The notes under the pieces: generated by a model | Told to the model about the DNA's origin: nothing | Seen by the model: the letters and a program-made list of their open reading frames with translations, nothing else | Databases searched by the model: none | Assembly: GCA_900544975.1 (NCBI GenBank) | Contig: UQXI01000004.1 | Location: forward strand, 1-64,000 | Direction of reading: 5' to 3' | Length of the DNA stretch: 64,000 bases | DNA from: an uncultured Eubacteriales bacterium | Lineage (GTDB): Bacteria > Bacillota > Clostridia > Oscillospirales > Oscillospiraceae | Shown: piece by piece, positions 53,639 through 61,723 of the stretch | How positions within the stretch are numbered: the first letter of the stretch is position 1 | Layout of the letters: every line of letters begins with the position of its first letter | Program-made: the position numbers and the translations under genes

Positions 53639-55753
53639 ATGAACTATTCTGATTTTAAAACCCAATATGCCAGTGGACTGAACCCTCAGCAAGAAGCAGC
53701 CGTCCGCGCAGTCCATGGTCCGGTGCTACTACTGGCAGTCCCAGGCAGCGGAAAAACCACGGTATTGGTCACCCGGTTGGGTTATATGGTCTTGTGTCAG
53801 GGGATCCTCCCAGAGCAGATTCTCACCATGACCTATACCGTCGCGGCCACAGCGGACATGCGGGAACGGTTTGCCGGCCTGTTTGGAAGCGATCTGGCTG
53901 GCAGAATGGAATTTCGCACCATCAACGGCGTTTCAGCCAGGATCATTCAACACTATGAACGGAGTCTGGGGAGAAAGTCCTTTGACCTGGTGACCGACGA
54001 GGGAAAGTTGTCTGCCATGATTCGGGAGATCTGCCATGAGATCAACCATGTGTTTGCCACAGAGAGCACCGTAAAAATCATCCGCACCTGGATTACTTAT
54101 ATCAAAAATATGCAGCTATCTGATGCGGAGATTGACGAGCTGCATGTGGAAGACATGAAACTGGGGCCGATTTACCGGGAGTACTGCTGCCGCTTGCGGC
54201 AGCACCGTCAGATGGATTACGACGATCAAATGGTTTACGCATACCGAATTTTGAGGCAATTCCCGGAAATTTTGAAGTTTTTTCAAGAAAAGTATCCCTA
54301 TCTCTGCGTAGATGAGGCGCAGGACACCTCTAAAATTCAGCATCAGATCATCCGCCTGATTGCCCAAGGAAGCGAAAATCTGTTCTTGGTAGGCGATGAG
54401 GACCAAAGTATCTACGGATTTCGCGCTGCTTACCCCACGGCGCTGCTGGAATTTGACCAGGTACATCCCCATGCAACGGTGTTGATGTTGGAGCAGAATT
54501 ACCGTTCTACAGCCCAAATCGTAGAGGCGGCAGACCGGTTCATTCAGCGCAATCAAAACCGTCATCCCAAGCACATGGTTCCGGTCCGTGGCTCTGGGGC
54601 GGATATTCGGGTCATTGAGGTCAAAGACCGAAAGGCGCAATACCGCTATCTGGAGCAGGTGGCCAGAACCTGTCAGTCAGAGACGGCGATTCTCTACCGA
54701 AACAATGACAGTGCGTTGCCGCTGATTGATCTGATGAGCCGGGCTGGCATAGGGTATCGCTGCCGTCAATTTGACACGTCCTTTTTTACCCACTGGATTG
54801 TCCGGGACATTTCAGACATCATTCGGTTTGCCTGGGATGGGGAAAACGGGGAGCTGTTTTTAAGAATTTACTATAAGCTGAGCGCAGGAATTACGAAAAC
54901 GGCAGCAGAAGCAGCAGTCCGGCAGGGAGGCGGCGCCATTCTGGAAATTTTAGCGGAATCCACGGAACTCTCCCGCTGGTCCCGCACCAGATGTAAGGCA
55001 CTGTACACCCACTTGAACAATCTGCGCAATGAACCAGCGGATCGGGCAGTTTATCGGTTGGTACATTATTTGGGTTATGGGGACTACTTAGAGGGCCGGG
55101 ATGCCGACACCAGCAAAATCGCGATTTTAGAGGCCATTGGCGCATCAGAGCCCAACCCGCAGCGTTTATTGGACCGGCTGGAGGAGTTGGCGACCATTGT
55201 GCAGGAAGGGGATCCCCGCTCTGATTGCCCGTTGATTCTATCCACCATTCACTCCAGCAAAGGCCTGGAGTATGAAACGGTTTATTTGATGGATGTCGCA
55301 GATCATATTTTTCCAGCATGTCTTCCCAGCAAAACGGGAAACAACGGGGAGGAGCGTCTGGCCTACGAAGAGGAACGAAGACTGTTCTATGTGGGTATGA
55401 CCCGAGCCAAGCAAAGACTGAATCTCTTTCGCTTTCAATCTCCAGCACTCCATGCGACTTTCATAGAGGAACTGGTGCCCAAGCAACCAAAGACGGAGAA
55501 TCTGCGGCAAAAGATTGACCCGAGGGGAGCTGCCGTTCTCCAGGCTTCTGCGGAGCAGCGGATTCCAACACAGGAGGTCCCAGAAAACATGAAACCAGGT
55601 ACCTTGGTGGAGCATCAAACATTTGGCCTTGGGGTGGTTGCCAATGTGCAGGGAGACATCATATCCATAGACTTTATAGATGGGCAAGTGAAGCGATTTT
55701 CTCTCACGGTAGCATTAAAAAGAAACATGCTGCAGTGCAGAAAGGCGCCTTGA
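53639..55753 (+). CDS. UvrD/PcrA-like SF1A DNA helicase
   Basis: A 704-residue helicase: Q motif LNPQQEAAV, Walker A VPGSGKTT, motif II YLCVDEAQDTS, motif III VGDEDQSIYGFRAAYP, motif IV QNYRST, motif V STIHSSKGLEYE and motif VI FYVGMTRAK. The C-terminus carries a Tudor-like segment, GTLVEHQTFGLGVVANVQG. It is shorter than typical PcrA and belongs to a divergent clostridial clade. It probably acts in repair or replication-fork maintenance. Confidence 0.95.
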   Translation: MNYSDFKTQYASGLNPQQEAAVRAVHGPVLLLAVPGSGKTTVLVTRLGYMVLCQGILPEQILTMTYTVAATADMRERFAGLFGSDLAGRMEFRTINGVSARIIQHYERSLGRKSFDLVTDEGKLSAMIREICHEINHVFATESTVKIIRTWITYIKNMQLSDAEIDELHVEDMKLGPIYREYCCRLRQHRQMDYDDQMVYAYRILRQFPEILKFFQEKYPYLCVDEAQDTSKIQHQIIRLIAQGSENLFLVGDEDQSIYGFRAAYPTALLEFDQVHPHATVLMLEQNYRSTAQIVEAADRFIQRNQNRHPKHMVPVRGSGADIRVIEVKDRKAQYRYLEQVARTCQSETAILYRNNDSALPLIDLMSRAGIGYRCRQFDTSFFTHWIVRDISDIIRFAWDGENGELFLRIYYKLSAGITKTAAEAAVRQGGGAILEILAESTELSRWSRTRCKALYTHLNNLRNEPADRAVYRLVHYLGYGDYLEGRDADTSKIAILEAIGASEPNPQRLLDRLEELATIVQEGDPRSDCPLILSTIHSSKGLEYETVYLMDVADHIFPACLPSKTGNNGEERLAYEEERRLFYVGMTRAKQRLNLFRFQSPALHATFIEELVPKQPKTENLRQKIDPRGAAVLQASAEQRIPTQEVPENMKPGTLVEHQTFGLGVVANVQGDIISIDFIDGQVKRFSLTVALKRNMLQCRKAP

Positions 55754-55764
55754 GGAGGAGCGAT

Positions 55765-56175
55765 ATGATCAGGGAAATTGTGAAGGATCCCATTTTTCTG
55801 GCGCAAAAATCCGATTTTGCGAAGGAAGAGGATCTGGATGTTGCGCGGGACTTATTGGATACGCTGGCTGCCCATCAAGATGGCTGTGTGGGTATGGCGG
55901 CCAATATGATTGGTGTTGCCAAACGGATCATTGCTTTTGATGACAATGGCGAGTATATGGTGATGTTCAATCCGGAGATCGTCAAGTGCTGGGAGCCCTT
56001 TGAGACCGAGGAGGGCTGCTTGTCTCTGACTGGGCTGCGAAAAACAAAACGGTATCGCGCGGTGAAAGTGCAATACCAAAATGAGCAATTTCAAATCAGA
56101 CGGAAAACCTTTCGGGGGTGGACTGCCCAGATTATACAGCATGAAGTGGATCACTGCAATGGGGTGCTGATATGA
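55765..56175 (+). CDS. Peptide deformylase-like protein (GMAANMIG subfamily)
   Basis: A 136-residue protein with motif 2 EEGCLSL and zinc motif HEVDH (QIIQHEVDHCNG). Motif 1 reads GMAANMIG in place of GLAAPQIG, so the usual catalytic-pocket Gln is Met. The same variant occurs in short second deformylases of streptococci. It may be a genuine deformylase with altered activity or a resistance-type paralog. GAGGAGGAG precedes ATG 55765; it overlaps AlkD by four bases. Confidence 0.88.
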   Translation: MIREIVKDPIFLAQKSDFAKEEDLDVARDLLDTLAAHQDGCVGMAANMIGVAKRIIAFDDNGEYMVMFNPEIVKCWEPFETEEGCLSLTGLRKTKRYRAVKVQYQNEQFQIRRKTFRGWTAQIIQHEVDHCNGVLI

Positions 56176-56894
56176 ATGAAATCGTAAAAGCGGTACAGGT
56201 GAGGCTTTGGGACATGCAGGATCTGCCATATCGGAAGTTTCAAAGTAAGTTGATTCCGACGGTGCCTCTGGAAACCATCATTGGCGTCCGGACGCCAGCA
56301 CTGCGAAAATTTGCGAAGGACTTTGCCAAGACACCGGAAGCTGCGGAATTTTTGCAAGCGTTGCCCCACCGGTACTACGAGGAAAATAATCTCCACGGGT
56401 TTTTGATTGAAACGATGAAAGACTACCGACAGGCAATTCTGGCCTTGGATGCGTTTCTCCCTTATGTGGACAATTGGGCTACCTGCGATCTGATGCGTCC
56501 GAATGTCTTTCGGAAGCATCTACCGGAGCTGCTGACTCAAATTCAGATCTGGATGGCGTCGGAGCACCCATATACGGTCCGATTCGGTATTGAAATGCTG
56601 ATGACCTTTTACCTGGACGGGGAGTTCCAGCCGGAGTATCTGGACTGGGTGGCAGCCATTCACAGTGAGGAATATTACGTCAATATGATGATTGCATGGT
56701 ATTTTGCAACCGCCCTGGCCAAGCAATGGGATGCGGCGCTTCCCTATGTGCAGCAATGCCGCCTGGAACCTTGGACACACCGTAAGACCATTCAGAAGGC
56801 CGTGGAGAGTTACCGGATTTCAGACGAACGAAAGGCATACTTGAAAGACCTGCGGTTTCGAGATTGGAACGGTGCTGGGGAGGGACGCTTGTGA
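56172..56894 (+). CDS. DNA alkylation repair glycosylase (AlkD-like)
   Basis: A 240-residue all-helical HEAT-like repeat protein. GVRTPALRKFAKDF, NLHGFLIE, VDNWATCDLM and AWYFATALAKQWD are AlkD hallmark blocks; the Asp in NWATCD is the catalytic residue of the family. It excises bulky or cationic alkylated bases. It overlaps the deformylase and YjbR genes by four bases on each side. Confidence 0.92.
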   Translation: MNEIVKAVQVRLWDMQDLPYRKFQSKLIPTVPLETIIGVRTPALRKFAKDFAKTPEAAEFLQALPHRYYEENNLHGFLIETMKDYRQAILALDAFLPYVDNWATCDLMRPNVFRKHLPELLTQIQIWMASEHPYTVRFGIEMLMTFYLDGEFQPEYLDWVAAIHSEEYYVNMMIAWYFATALAKQWDAALPYVQQCRLEPWTHRKTIQKAVESYRISDERKAYLKDLRFRDWNGAGEGRL

Positions 56895-57241
56895 CAACCA
56901 GAAAAGAGGCTGTGGAGGCTTGCCTGCAGTTGCCCTTTGTCTATGAGGATTACCCATTTGATGACAATTGGACTGCGATTCGGCACCAAGCCAATCGGAA
57001 GATCTTTGCGCTGATCTTTGAGCGGGAACATTACATCTGGATCAATGTCAAGGCGGACCCTGTGCAGGGCGATTTCTGGAGACAGGTTTTTCCGGCAGTG
57101 GTACCGGGATACCATATGAATAAGCAGCACTGGATCAGCATCATCTTGGATGGAAGTATGGAGCGGGAGGACATTCTCCGACTGATTCAAGATAGCTTTG
57201 ACTTGACCGCTCCAAAGATCGGAAAGAAACACGACACCTGA
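56891..57241 (+). CDS. MmcQ/YjbR family protein
   Basis: A 116-residue protein starting at a GTG that overlaps the AlkD stop (GTGA). EDYPFDDNWTAIRH, KIFALIF and NVKADP...PGYHMNKQHWISI fit the YjbR double-wing fold, often described as DNA-binding. GGGGAGGG precedes the start. It is the last gene of the repair operon. Confidence 0.9.
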   Translation: MTTRKEAVEACLQLPFVYEDYPFDDNWTAIRHQANRKIFALIFEREHYIWINVKADPVQGDFWRQVFPAVVPGYHMNKQHWISIILDGSMEREDILRLIQDSFDLTAPKIGKKHDT

Positions 57242-57279
57242 ATTGATCATTGGAACTGGCAGATACATACAAAAATTCA

Positions 57280-57315
57280 AATCCTCCAATCAAGGGAAGC
57301 CTTGATTGGAGGATT
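57280..57315. terminator. Convergent terminator between the repair operon and the polysaccharide locus
   Basis: A perfect 16-bp inverted repeat, AATCCTCCAATCAAGG with its complement, and a GAAG loop. On the minus strand it is followed by a T-rich tract, so it ends the sugar transferase transcript; it may also act on the plus strand, where the T-tract is poor. Confidence 0.8.
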
Positions 57316-57358
57316 GATCCATAATAGTGTTCTTTTGAGAGATTGACGGAGGAGATGC

Positions 57359-57982
57359 TCATTTCCCAACTGTTTCCCGCTCCTCATGCAGAGTGCCAGT
57401 GCCGCCTTCTACGACGCCATCGTGCTTCAATACCTTTCCAATACTGCCGAAGAAGCATTTACAGTCAAACAGGAAGCTGAGCTTTTGAGCATATTCGCCG
57501 TCCAGCCGGGCTTTCACTGTGATTTCCAATTCATCGCGGCCATTGATCTGCGCCCAACCAGTGAGGCCAGGCCGGACATCATTGGCGCCATATTGATCCC
57601 GCTGCGCAATCAGGTCGTCTTGATTCCACAGAGCTGGCCGGGGGCCAACAATGCTCATCTTCCCGGTGAGAATACACAGAATCTGGGGCAGCTCGTCAAT
57701 CGACAGGCGACGGAACCAAACGCCGGAACGGGTGATCCACTTCTGGGGATCGGCGAGCAGATGGGTTGGCATGTTGGCCGGAGTACTGGTGTACATGGTT
57801 CTGAATTTTGGCATCATAAAGGTCTTCTTTTGAATGCCGACCCGCTTCTGCCAGAACAGCACCGGACCAGGAGAGTCCAGTTTCACAATGAGTGCAAAGA
57901 TCAGCATGGGAATGGCCAGGAGAATCAGTCCCACAAACGATAGGACGAAGTCGATCAGCCGCTTGATGATGTGCCGGTACAT
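57359..57982 (-). CDS. Priming sugar transferase (WcaJ/RfbP-type)
   Basis: A 207-residue polyprenyl-phosphate hexose-1-phosphate transferase: N-terminal helical hairpin (LSFVGLILLAIPMLIFALI), then DSPGPVLFWQKRVG, KFRTM, RRLSIDELPQI and the SIVGPRPAL and RPGLTGWAQINGRD blocks. It loads the first sugar onto undecaprenyl phosphate for exopolysaccharide or capsule. GGAGGAG precedes the start and a promoter is visible upstream. It is split from the remaining locus genes by a recombinase on the other strand. Confidence 0.95.
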   Translation of the reverse strand: MYRHIIKRLIDFVLSFVGLILLAIPMLIFALIVKLDSPGPVLFWQKRVGIQKKTFMMPKFRTMYTSTPANMPTHLLADPQKWITRSGVWFRRLSIDELPQILCILTGKMSIVGPRPALWNQDDLIAQRDQYGANDVRPGLTGWAQINGRDELEITVKARLDGEYAQKLSFLFDCKCFFGSIGKVLKHDGVVEGGTGTLHEERETVGK

Positions 57983-58070
57983 GTATGTTCTCCTCCAATG
58001 TGGATGCGTATGTTTCTGAACGCTTATGCAATACCGTGTCTGCCGCCCAGCGGGCTGCGTCCGGGATCAA

Positions 58071-58099
58071 ATTTTATCATGTTTCAACAAAAAAATCAA
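58071..58099 (-). promoter_or_regulatory. Promoter of the sugar transferase gene
   Basis: TTGATT (58099-58094) and TAAAAT (58076-58071) are 17 bases apart on the minus strand. A leader of about 80 bases with a small GCCC/GGGC hairpin follows. Confidence 0.55.
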
Positions 58100-58182
58100 T
58101 ATACGCGCGTAGAGAAAGTGGTTTTGGGTGTGACACAATTTCTTATTCGGCTACAGCAAGCAGCTGGTAATGGTGGGCAGCA

Positions 58183-58456
58183 GTACACCACATTGGGGAG
58201 AATGTGCAGTGTGATGATCCGCAGGTTGCCAGCCCCCATCCATTGGACGCTCTTCACACCATTTTGTGCTTTGCATCTGGAAGATTCTGCCCGCACCACA
58301 CAGGTAAAGCTTGGAATAAACAAAATGCCCAAGACTAGAATAATATTGTACGTCCCACCGTTGGTCAAACTCAGAACCCAGCACCAGCAGCACGCTGGGG
58401 AAGGCGGTCAGGGTATCACAGAGCCTGGTCAGGGCAGGTTTGAGGGGAATATCGAA
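58183..58456 (-). pseudogene. Remnant of an OppC/DppC-type ABC permease
   Basis: Two minus-strand readings in different frames are recognisable. 58456-58373 gives LTRLCDTLTAFPSVLLVLG, like the MRLVDILxAFPSLLLAL segment of OppC. 58365-58183 gives YNIILVLGILFIPSFTCVVRAE and GAGNLRIITLHILPNVV, the EAA-loop and following helix. A frameshift separates them and both ends are lost. It is a decayed peptide or nickel transporter gene. The remainder of 57983-58605 holds only the sugar transferase promoter and leader and no other gene. Confidence 0.65.
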
Positions 58457-58605
58457 TGTCCTGAGACGTGCATGCAGCACCGCCGTGAAATATCACATGA
58501 TCTCGCAGAGTGAATATATAGCATCGGCCGCTCTCCGTTACGTGGTATTACGAGTTCTCTCGAAAAAAGGTGTGTATTTTATAGTGATGGGGTGGGGTAA
58601 GCCAG

Positions 58606-60180
58606 GTGATCAAAGTTGCAAGTTATTGCCGTGTTTCTACAGACAAGGATGATCAGGCCAACTCTTTTGAGGCGCAGCAACGCTACTTCAAAGAGTATAT
58701 TGAACGGCAGCCCGATTGGGAGTTGTATGATGTCTATGCCGACGAAGGGATTACCGGTACATCCACCAAAAAACGGGCCGCGTTTCACCGCATGATTCAT
58801 GATGCACATATGGGAAGGTTTCGCCTGATTCTCACAAAAGAGGTCAGCCGGTTTTCTCGTAACATTTTGGACACCATTGCCTATACCCGAGAGCTTCGTC
58901 AGCTAGGGGTAGGGGTGCTGTTTATGAACGACGGCATCAATACGCTGGATCCAGACGCGGAATTGCGGCTCTCTATTATGGGTTCCATTGCACAGGAGGA
59001 GAGCCGCAAAACCTCCACCCGCGTTAAGTGGGGACAAACACGGCAGATGGAGCGGGGGGTGGTATTTGGGACGTCTCTGCTGGGGTATGACGTGAAAGAT
59101 GGAAAAATTTCTATCAATCCAGAAGGGGCAGAGCTGGTCAAGTTGATTTTTCAGAAATATGGGATTGAGAAGAAAGGTACGACTGTCATTGCCCGGGAAA
59201 TGCGGGAAGCAGGCTTTCGCACATATAGAGGGAATTCCAAATGGAGCAACAGCCATATCATCAAGATTTTGAAAAATGAAAAGTATGTGGGGGATTTGAT
59301 CCAGAAGAAGACGTACACACCGGATTATTTAACACACGCTAAGAAATACAACCACGGAGAAGAAGCGCTGGTCGTCATTCAGAATCACCATCCGCCAATC
59401 ATTGACAGAGAACTGTGGAATACCGTTCAAGCTGAGCTGAAAAAAAGAAATGTGCATGGGGAGCTGGGATCCGGACATTCCAACCGCTATGTGTTTTCCG
59501 GTAAAATCAAATGCGGCGAATGTGGAGCCAGCTTTGTGTCCAGGAAGAAGTACAACAAGGATGGTACGTTCTGCCGCCGCTGGAGCTGCCGTACGGCCAC
59601 AAACGAGGGAAGAAGACATATAGATGCCCAAGGAAACGAAGTGGGCTGTAACGTGGGTAGGCTGCTCCGTGATGACGTTGCTATGGATATCCTGAAAAAA
59701 ACACTGCGCTCTCTTTCTATGGATACCGATTGGCTGATTCACAATGTAACCGATTTGGCACTGGGTGCAATTTGGTTGGATACACAAAAAAGGGAAAATC
59801 AGGCGGAGGTGTTGGAGCGCGAAATTGCCCAAATCAGAGAAAAAAAAGAAGACGTCCTGGACGCCTTCTTTTCTAAATACATTACCAAAGATGAGATGCA
59901 GATGATGAACCGGCGCTATGACAACCAATTGGCATCTCTGCAAGAACGCTTGGACACTGCACAGGCCAGGGAAGGGGAGAGCCGTACGATCCAGTTGCAA
60001 CAAAAGATCCAAGGCCAAATCACTGACATAGTGTCTTGCAAGATAGATAGCGACGTTTTCTATAGAAACATGCTGGACTTCATAACAGTCTATCAGGATG
60101 GACGGGCGGAGGTAAGAGTCTATTGTTTGCCACAAAAATGGATGTTTCAACTGACTGACACTTGTGGCAAACGTTCTTAA
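58606..60180 (+). CDS. Large serine recombinase
   Basis: A 524-residue site-specific recombinase: catalytic domain with SYCRVSTDKDDQANSFEAQQ (nucleophile Ser) and ILTKEVSRFSRN, recombinase domain (about 155-265), zinc beta-ribbon (CGECGASF...WSCRT...GC), and a C-terminal coiled coil (about 400-475). The GTG start has GGGGTAAG upstream. Such enzymes integrate or excise elements or invert DNA. No integrated element, excisionase or cargo is adjacent; it sits alone in a polysaccharide locus. Its stop interlocks with the stop of the convergent flippase gene (TTAA, four-base overlap). Confidence 0.92.
   Translation: MIKVASYCRVSTDKDDQANSFEAQQRYFKEYIERQPDWELYDVYADEGITGTSTKKRAAFHRMIHDAHMGRFRLILTKEVSRFSRNILDTIAYTRELRQLGVGVLFMNDGINTLDPDAELRLSIMGSIAQEESRKTSTRVKWGQTRQMERGVVFGTSLLGYDVKDGKISINPEGAELVKLIFQKYGIEKKGTTVIAREMREAGFRTYRGNSKWSNSHIIKILKNEKYVGDLIQKKTYTPDYLTHAKKYNHGEEALVVIQNHHPPIIDRELWNTVQAELKKRNVHGELGSGHSNRYVFSGKIKCGECGASFVSRKKYNKDGTFCRRWSCRTATNEGRRHIDAQGNEVGCNVGRLLRDDVAMDILKKTLRSLSMDTDWLIHNVTDLALGAIWLDTQKRENQAEVLEREIAQIREKKEDVLDAFFSKYITKDEMQMMNRRYDNQLASLQERLDTAQAREGESRTIQLQQKIQGQITDIVSCKIDSDVFYRNMLDFITVYQDGRAEVRVYCLPQKWMFQLTDTCGKRS
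60125..60172. repeat. 11-bp inverted repeat in the 3' end of the recombinase gene
   Basis: GTTTGCCACAA (60125-60135) and TTGTGGCAAAC (60162-60172) are exact complements separated by 26 bases, within the last 56 bases of the coding sequence. No T-tract follows on the plus strand. It could be part of a terminator-like structure or a recombinase binding site. Confidence 0.6.
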
Positions 60181-61715
60181 GCTCGATGGAGCAACCGCTT
60201 TGCAAATTTGCACATAAAGTTCTTAAAATATAAGAATTCTTCCAGTCTGTGGAAGCAAAGAGCGAAAAGCAGATTTGGGACGATGCAGCAGACCAGGAAC
60301 TTCAAGACCACATTTGTGAGCAATGGGAAGTGAAATACCGAACAAATTCCGTAGCAGGCCACTCCGGCAACAACAAGTACTAGGGCGTATAATCCGTATT
60401 TTTTATAGTACACCGAGACTTTCTCTTTGAGACCGTACTTAAATACTGCATATGGGTCATACCATGCATTGGTACATGCCCTGGAAATTGCGGTTGCAAG
60501 CAAGATACCAAACAGCCCCCAAAGCTTCCCCAGCCACAGAGAGCAAACCAGATTGATTGCTGCTGTGAGAATCAGGAGATAGCGGCCTTGGCGGAATAGG
60601 CCCATTGTATTTTTATAGGTCCATACTGCATTTTGCATTCCCACCATGTAGAAATTCAGTGCAATCACAAGGGGGATCGTAGCAGGTAGCACATAGGATT
60701 CCCCGAACATCAGATGGACGATGTCAGAGGAAACGACAAAAATGCCAATCGCTGCCCATCCGAAAAACCAGAAGTTGGCAAGGTTCAGGACATTGAATAT
60801 ATTTAACTTTTTCTCTCGGGACTCTGATGCGTTTAGATTTCCGACACTTGCGGTGATTCCGTTAAATATCTGGCTGAGAAGAGAATTCAATGTTGTGGAC
60901 AATAGTGTGTAGTTTGAAGATAGCCCTGTAATCGCCAGCCCGCTAAAGTAGGTTATAATAACATTATCAGTGCTGTTTACCAGCAATCCGCACAACTTCC
61001 AGATAACTAACGCTCGCACATTTTTGGTTAATCTGTTTCGCTCTTCTTTTTTTAGGGGCCTTATGCACCTTGACTTAATATACGGATACTTCTTACTGGC
61101 TATCGTAGATATCGTAATATTGTAAACAAACCCGCCAATGCACTGGATAATCAAATATCCAATATACTCGTGGGTAGCAAAGAGCCAGACGATTTGTAAA
61201 ATGCTCTGCAGGACTGTGACAGCATAATTTGTTGCAGTAACAATATAATTCTGCTGTGCCGCCATAATTAAGGAGCTGCGATAACTAAAGAAATAGGAGC
61301 TGGCCGCATTAAAAAGATACAGCCCATAGATGAGGTATATGCTTTCCTTGATATTTGGCTCCTTAATCAGGAGGTTCAGAAATGGCATGAGAGCAATCCC
61401 GATCACTCCAACTACAACGCCAATTACACGGTAACACTGCCCATAAAACTTGATGAGCGATGCAATCTGATCCTTGTCTCCAACAGCCAGCGGTTTGTAG
61501 AGGGCATAGACAATCGCACTGCCAATGCCAAGCTCCGCAAGACTTAACATACTGAGTATGTTCGTAAACAACCCGCCTATACCCAAGTATTCAGCCGAAA
61601 GCGTTCTGGTAAAGACCATCCGGCAGATCAGACCGATTATGGTATTCAGCGCATAGCCACCGAGCCCTGTGATAATGTTAAGCAGAGAATATTCCGTACG
61701 AGTTTTTTGCCCCAT
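60177..61715 (-). CDS. Wzx-type oligosaccharide flippase
   Basis: A 512-residue membrane protein with about 14 helices, of the MVF/polysaccharide transport family (start MGQKTRTEYSLLNIITGLGG; FTRTLSAEYLGIGGLFTNI). It flips undecaprenyl-linked repeat units across the membrane for surface polysaccharide. AAAGGATAAG lies upstream. It follows the GH88/105-like gene by eight bases, in one operon with the pyruvyl transferase. Confidence 0.93.
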   Translation of the reverse strand: MGQKTRTEYSLLNIITGLGGYALNTIIGLICRMVFTRTLSAEYLGIGGLFTNILSMLSLAELGIGSAIVYALYKPLAVGDKDQIASLIKFYGQCYRVIGVVVGVIGIALMPFLNLLIKEPNIKESIYLIYGLYLFNAASSYFFSYRSSLIMAAQQNYIVTATNYAVTVLQSILQIVWLFATHEYIGYLIIQCIGGFVYNITISTIASKKYPYIKSRCIRPLKKEERNRLTKNVRALVIWKLCGLLVNSTDNVIITYFSGLAITGLSSNYTLLSTTLNSLLSQIFNGITASVGNLNASESREKKLNIFNVLNLANFWFFGWAAIGIFVVSSDIVHLMFGESYVLPATIPLVIALNFYMVGMQNAVWTYKNTMGLFRQGRYLLILTAAINLVCSLWLGKLWGLFGILLATAISRACTNAWYDPYAVFKYGLKEKVSVYYKKYGLYALVLVVAGVACYGICSVFHFPLLTNVVLKFLVCCIVPNLLFALCFHRLEEFLYFKNFMCKFAKRLLHRA

Positions 61716-61723
61716 AGCCGATC

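Noticed and set aside
57280..57315. Perfect 16-bp inverted repeat as a recombination site or CRISPR-like repeat
   Set aside because: It lies between convergent genes, has a GAAG tetraloop and a T-rich tract on one strand, and occurs once; a terminator explains it.
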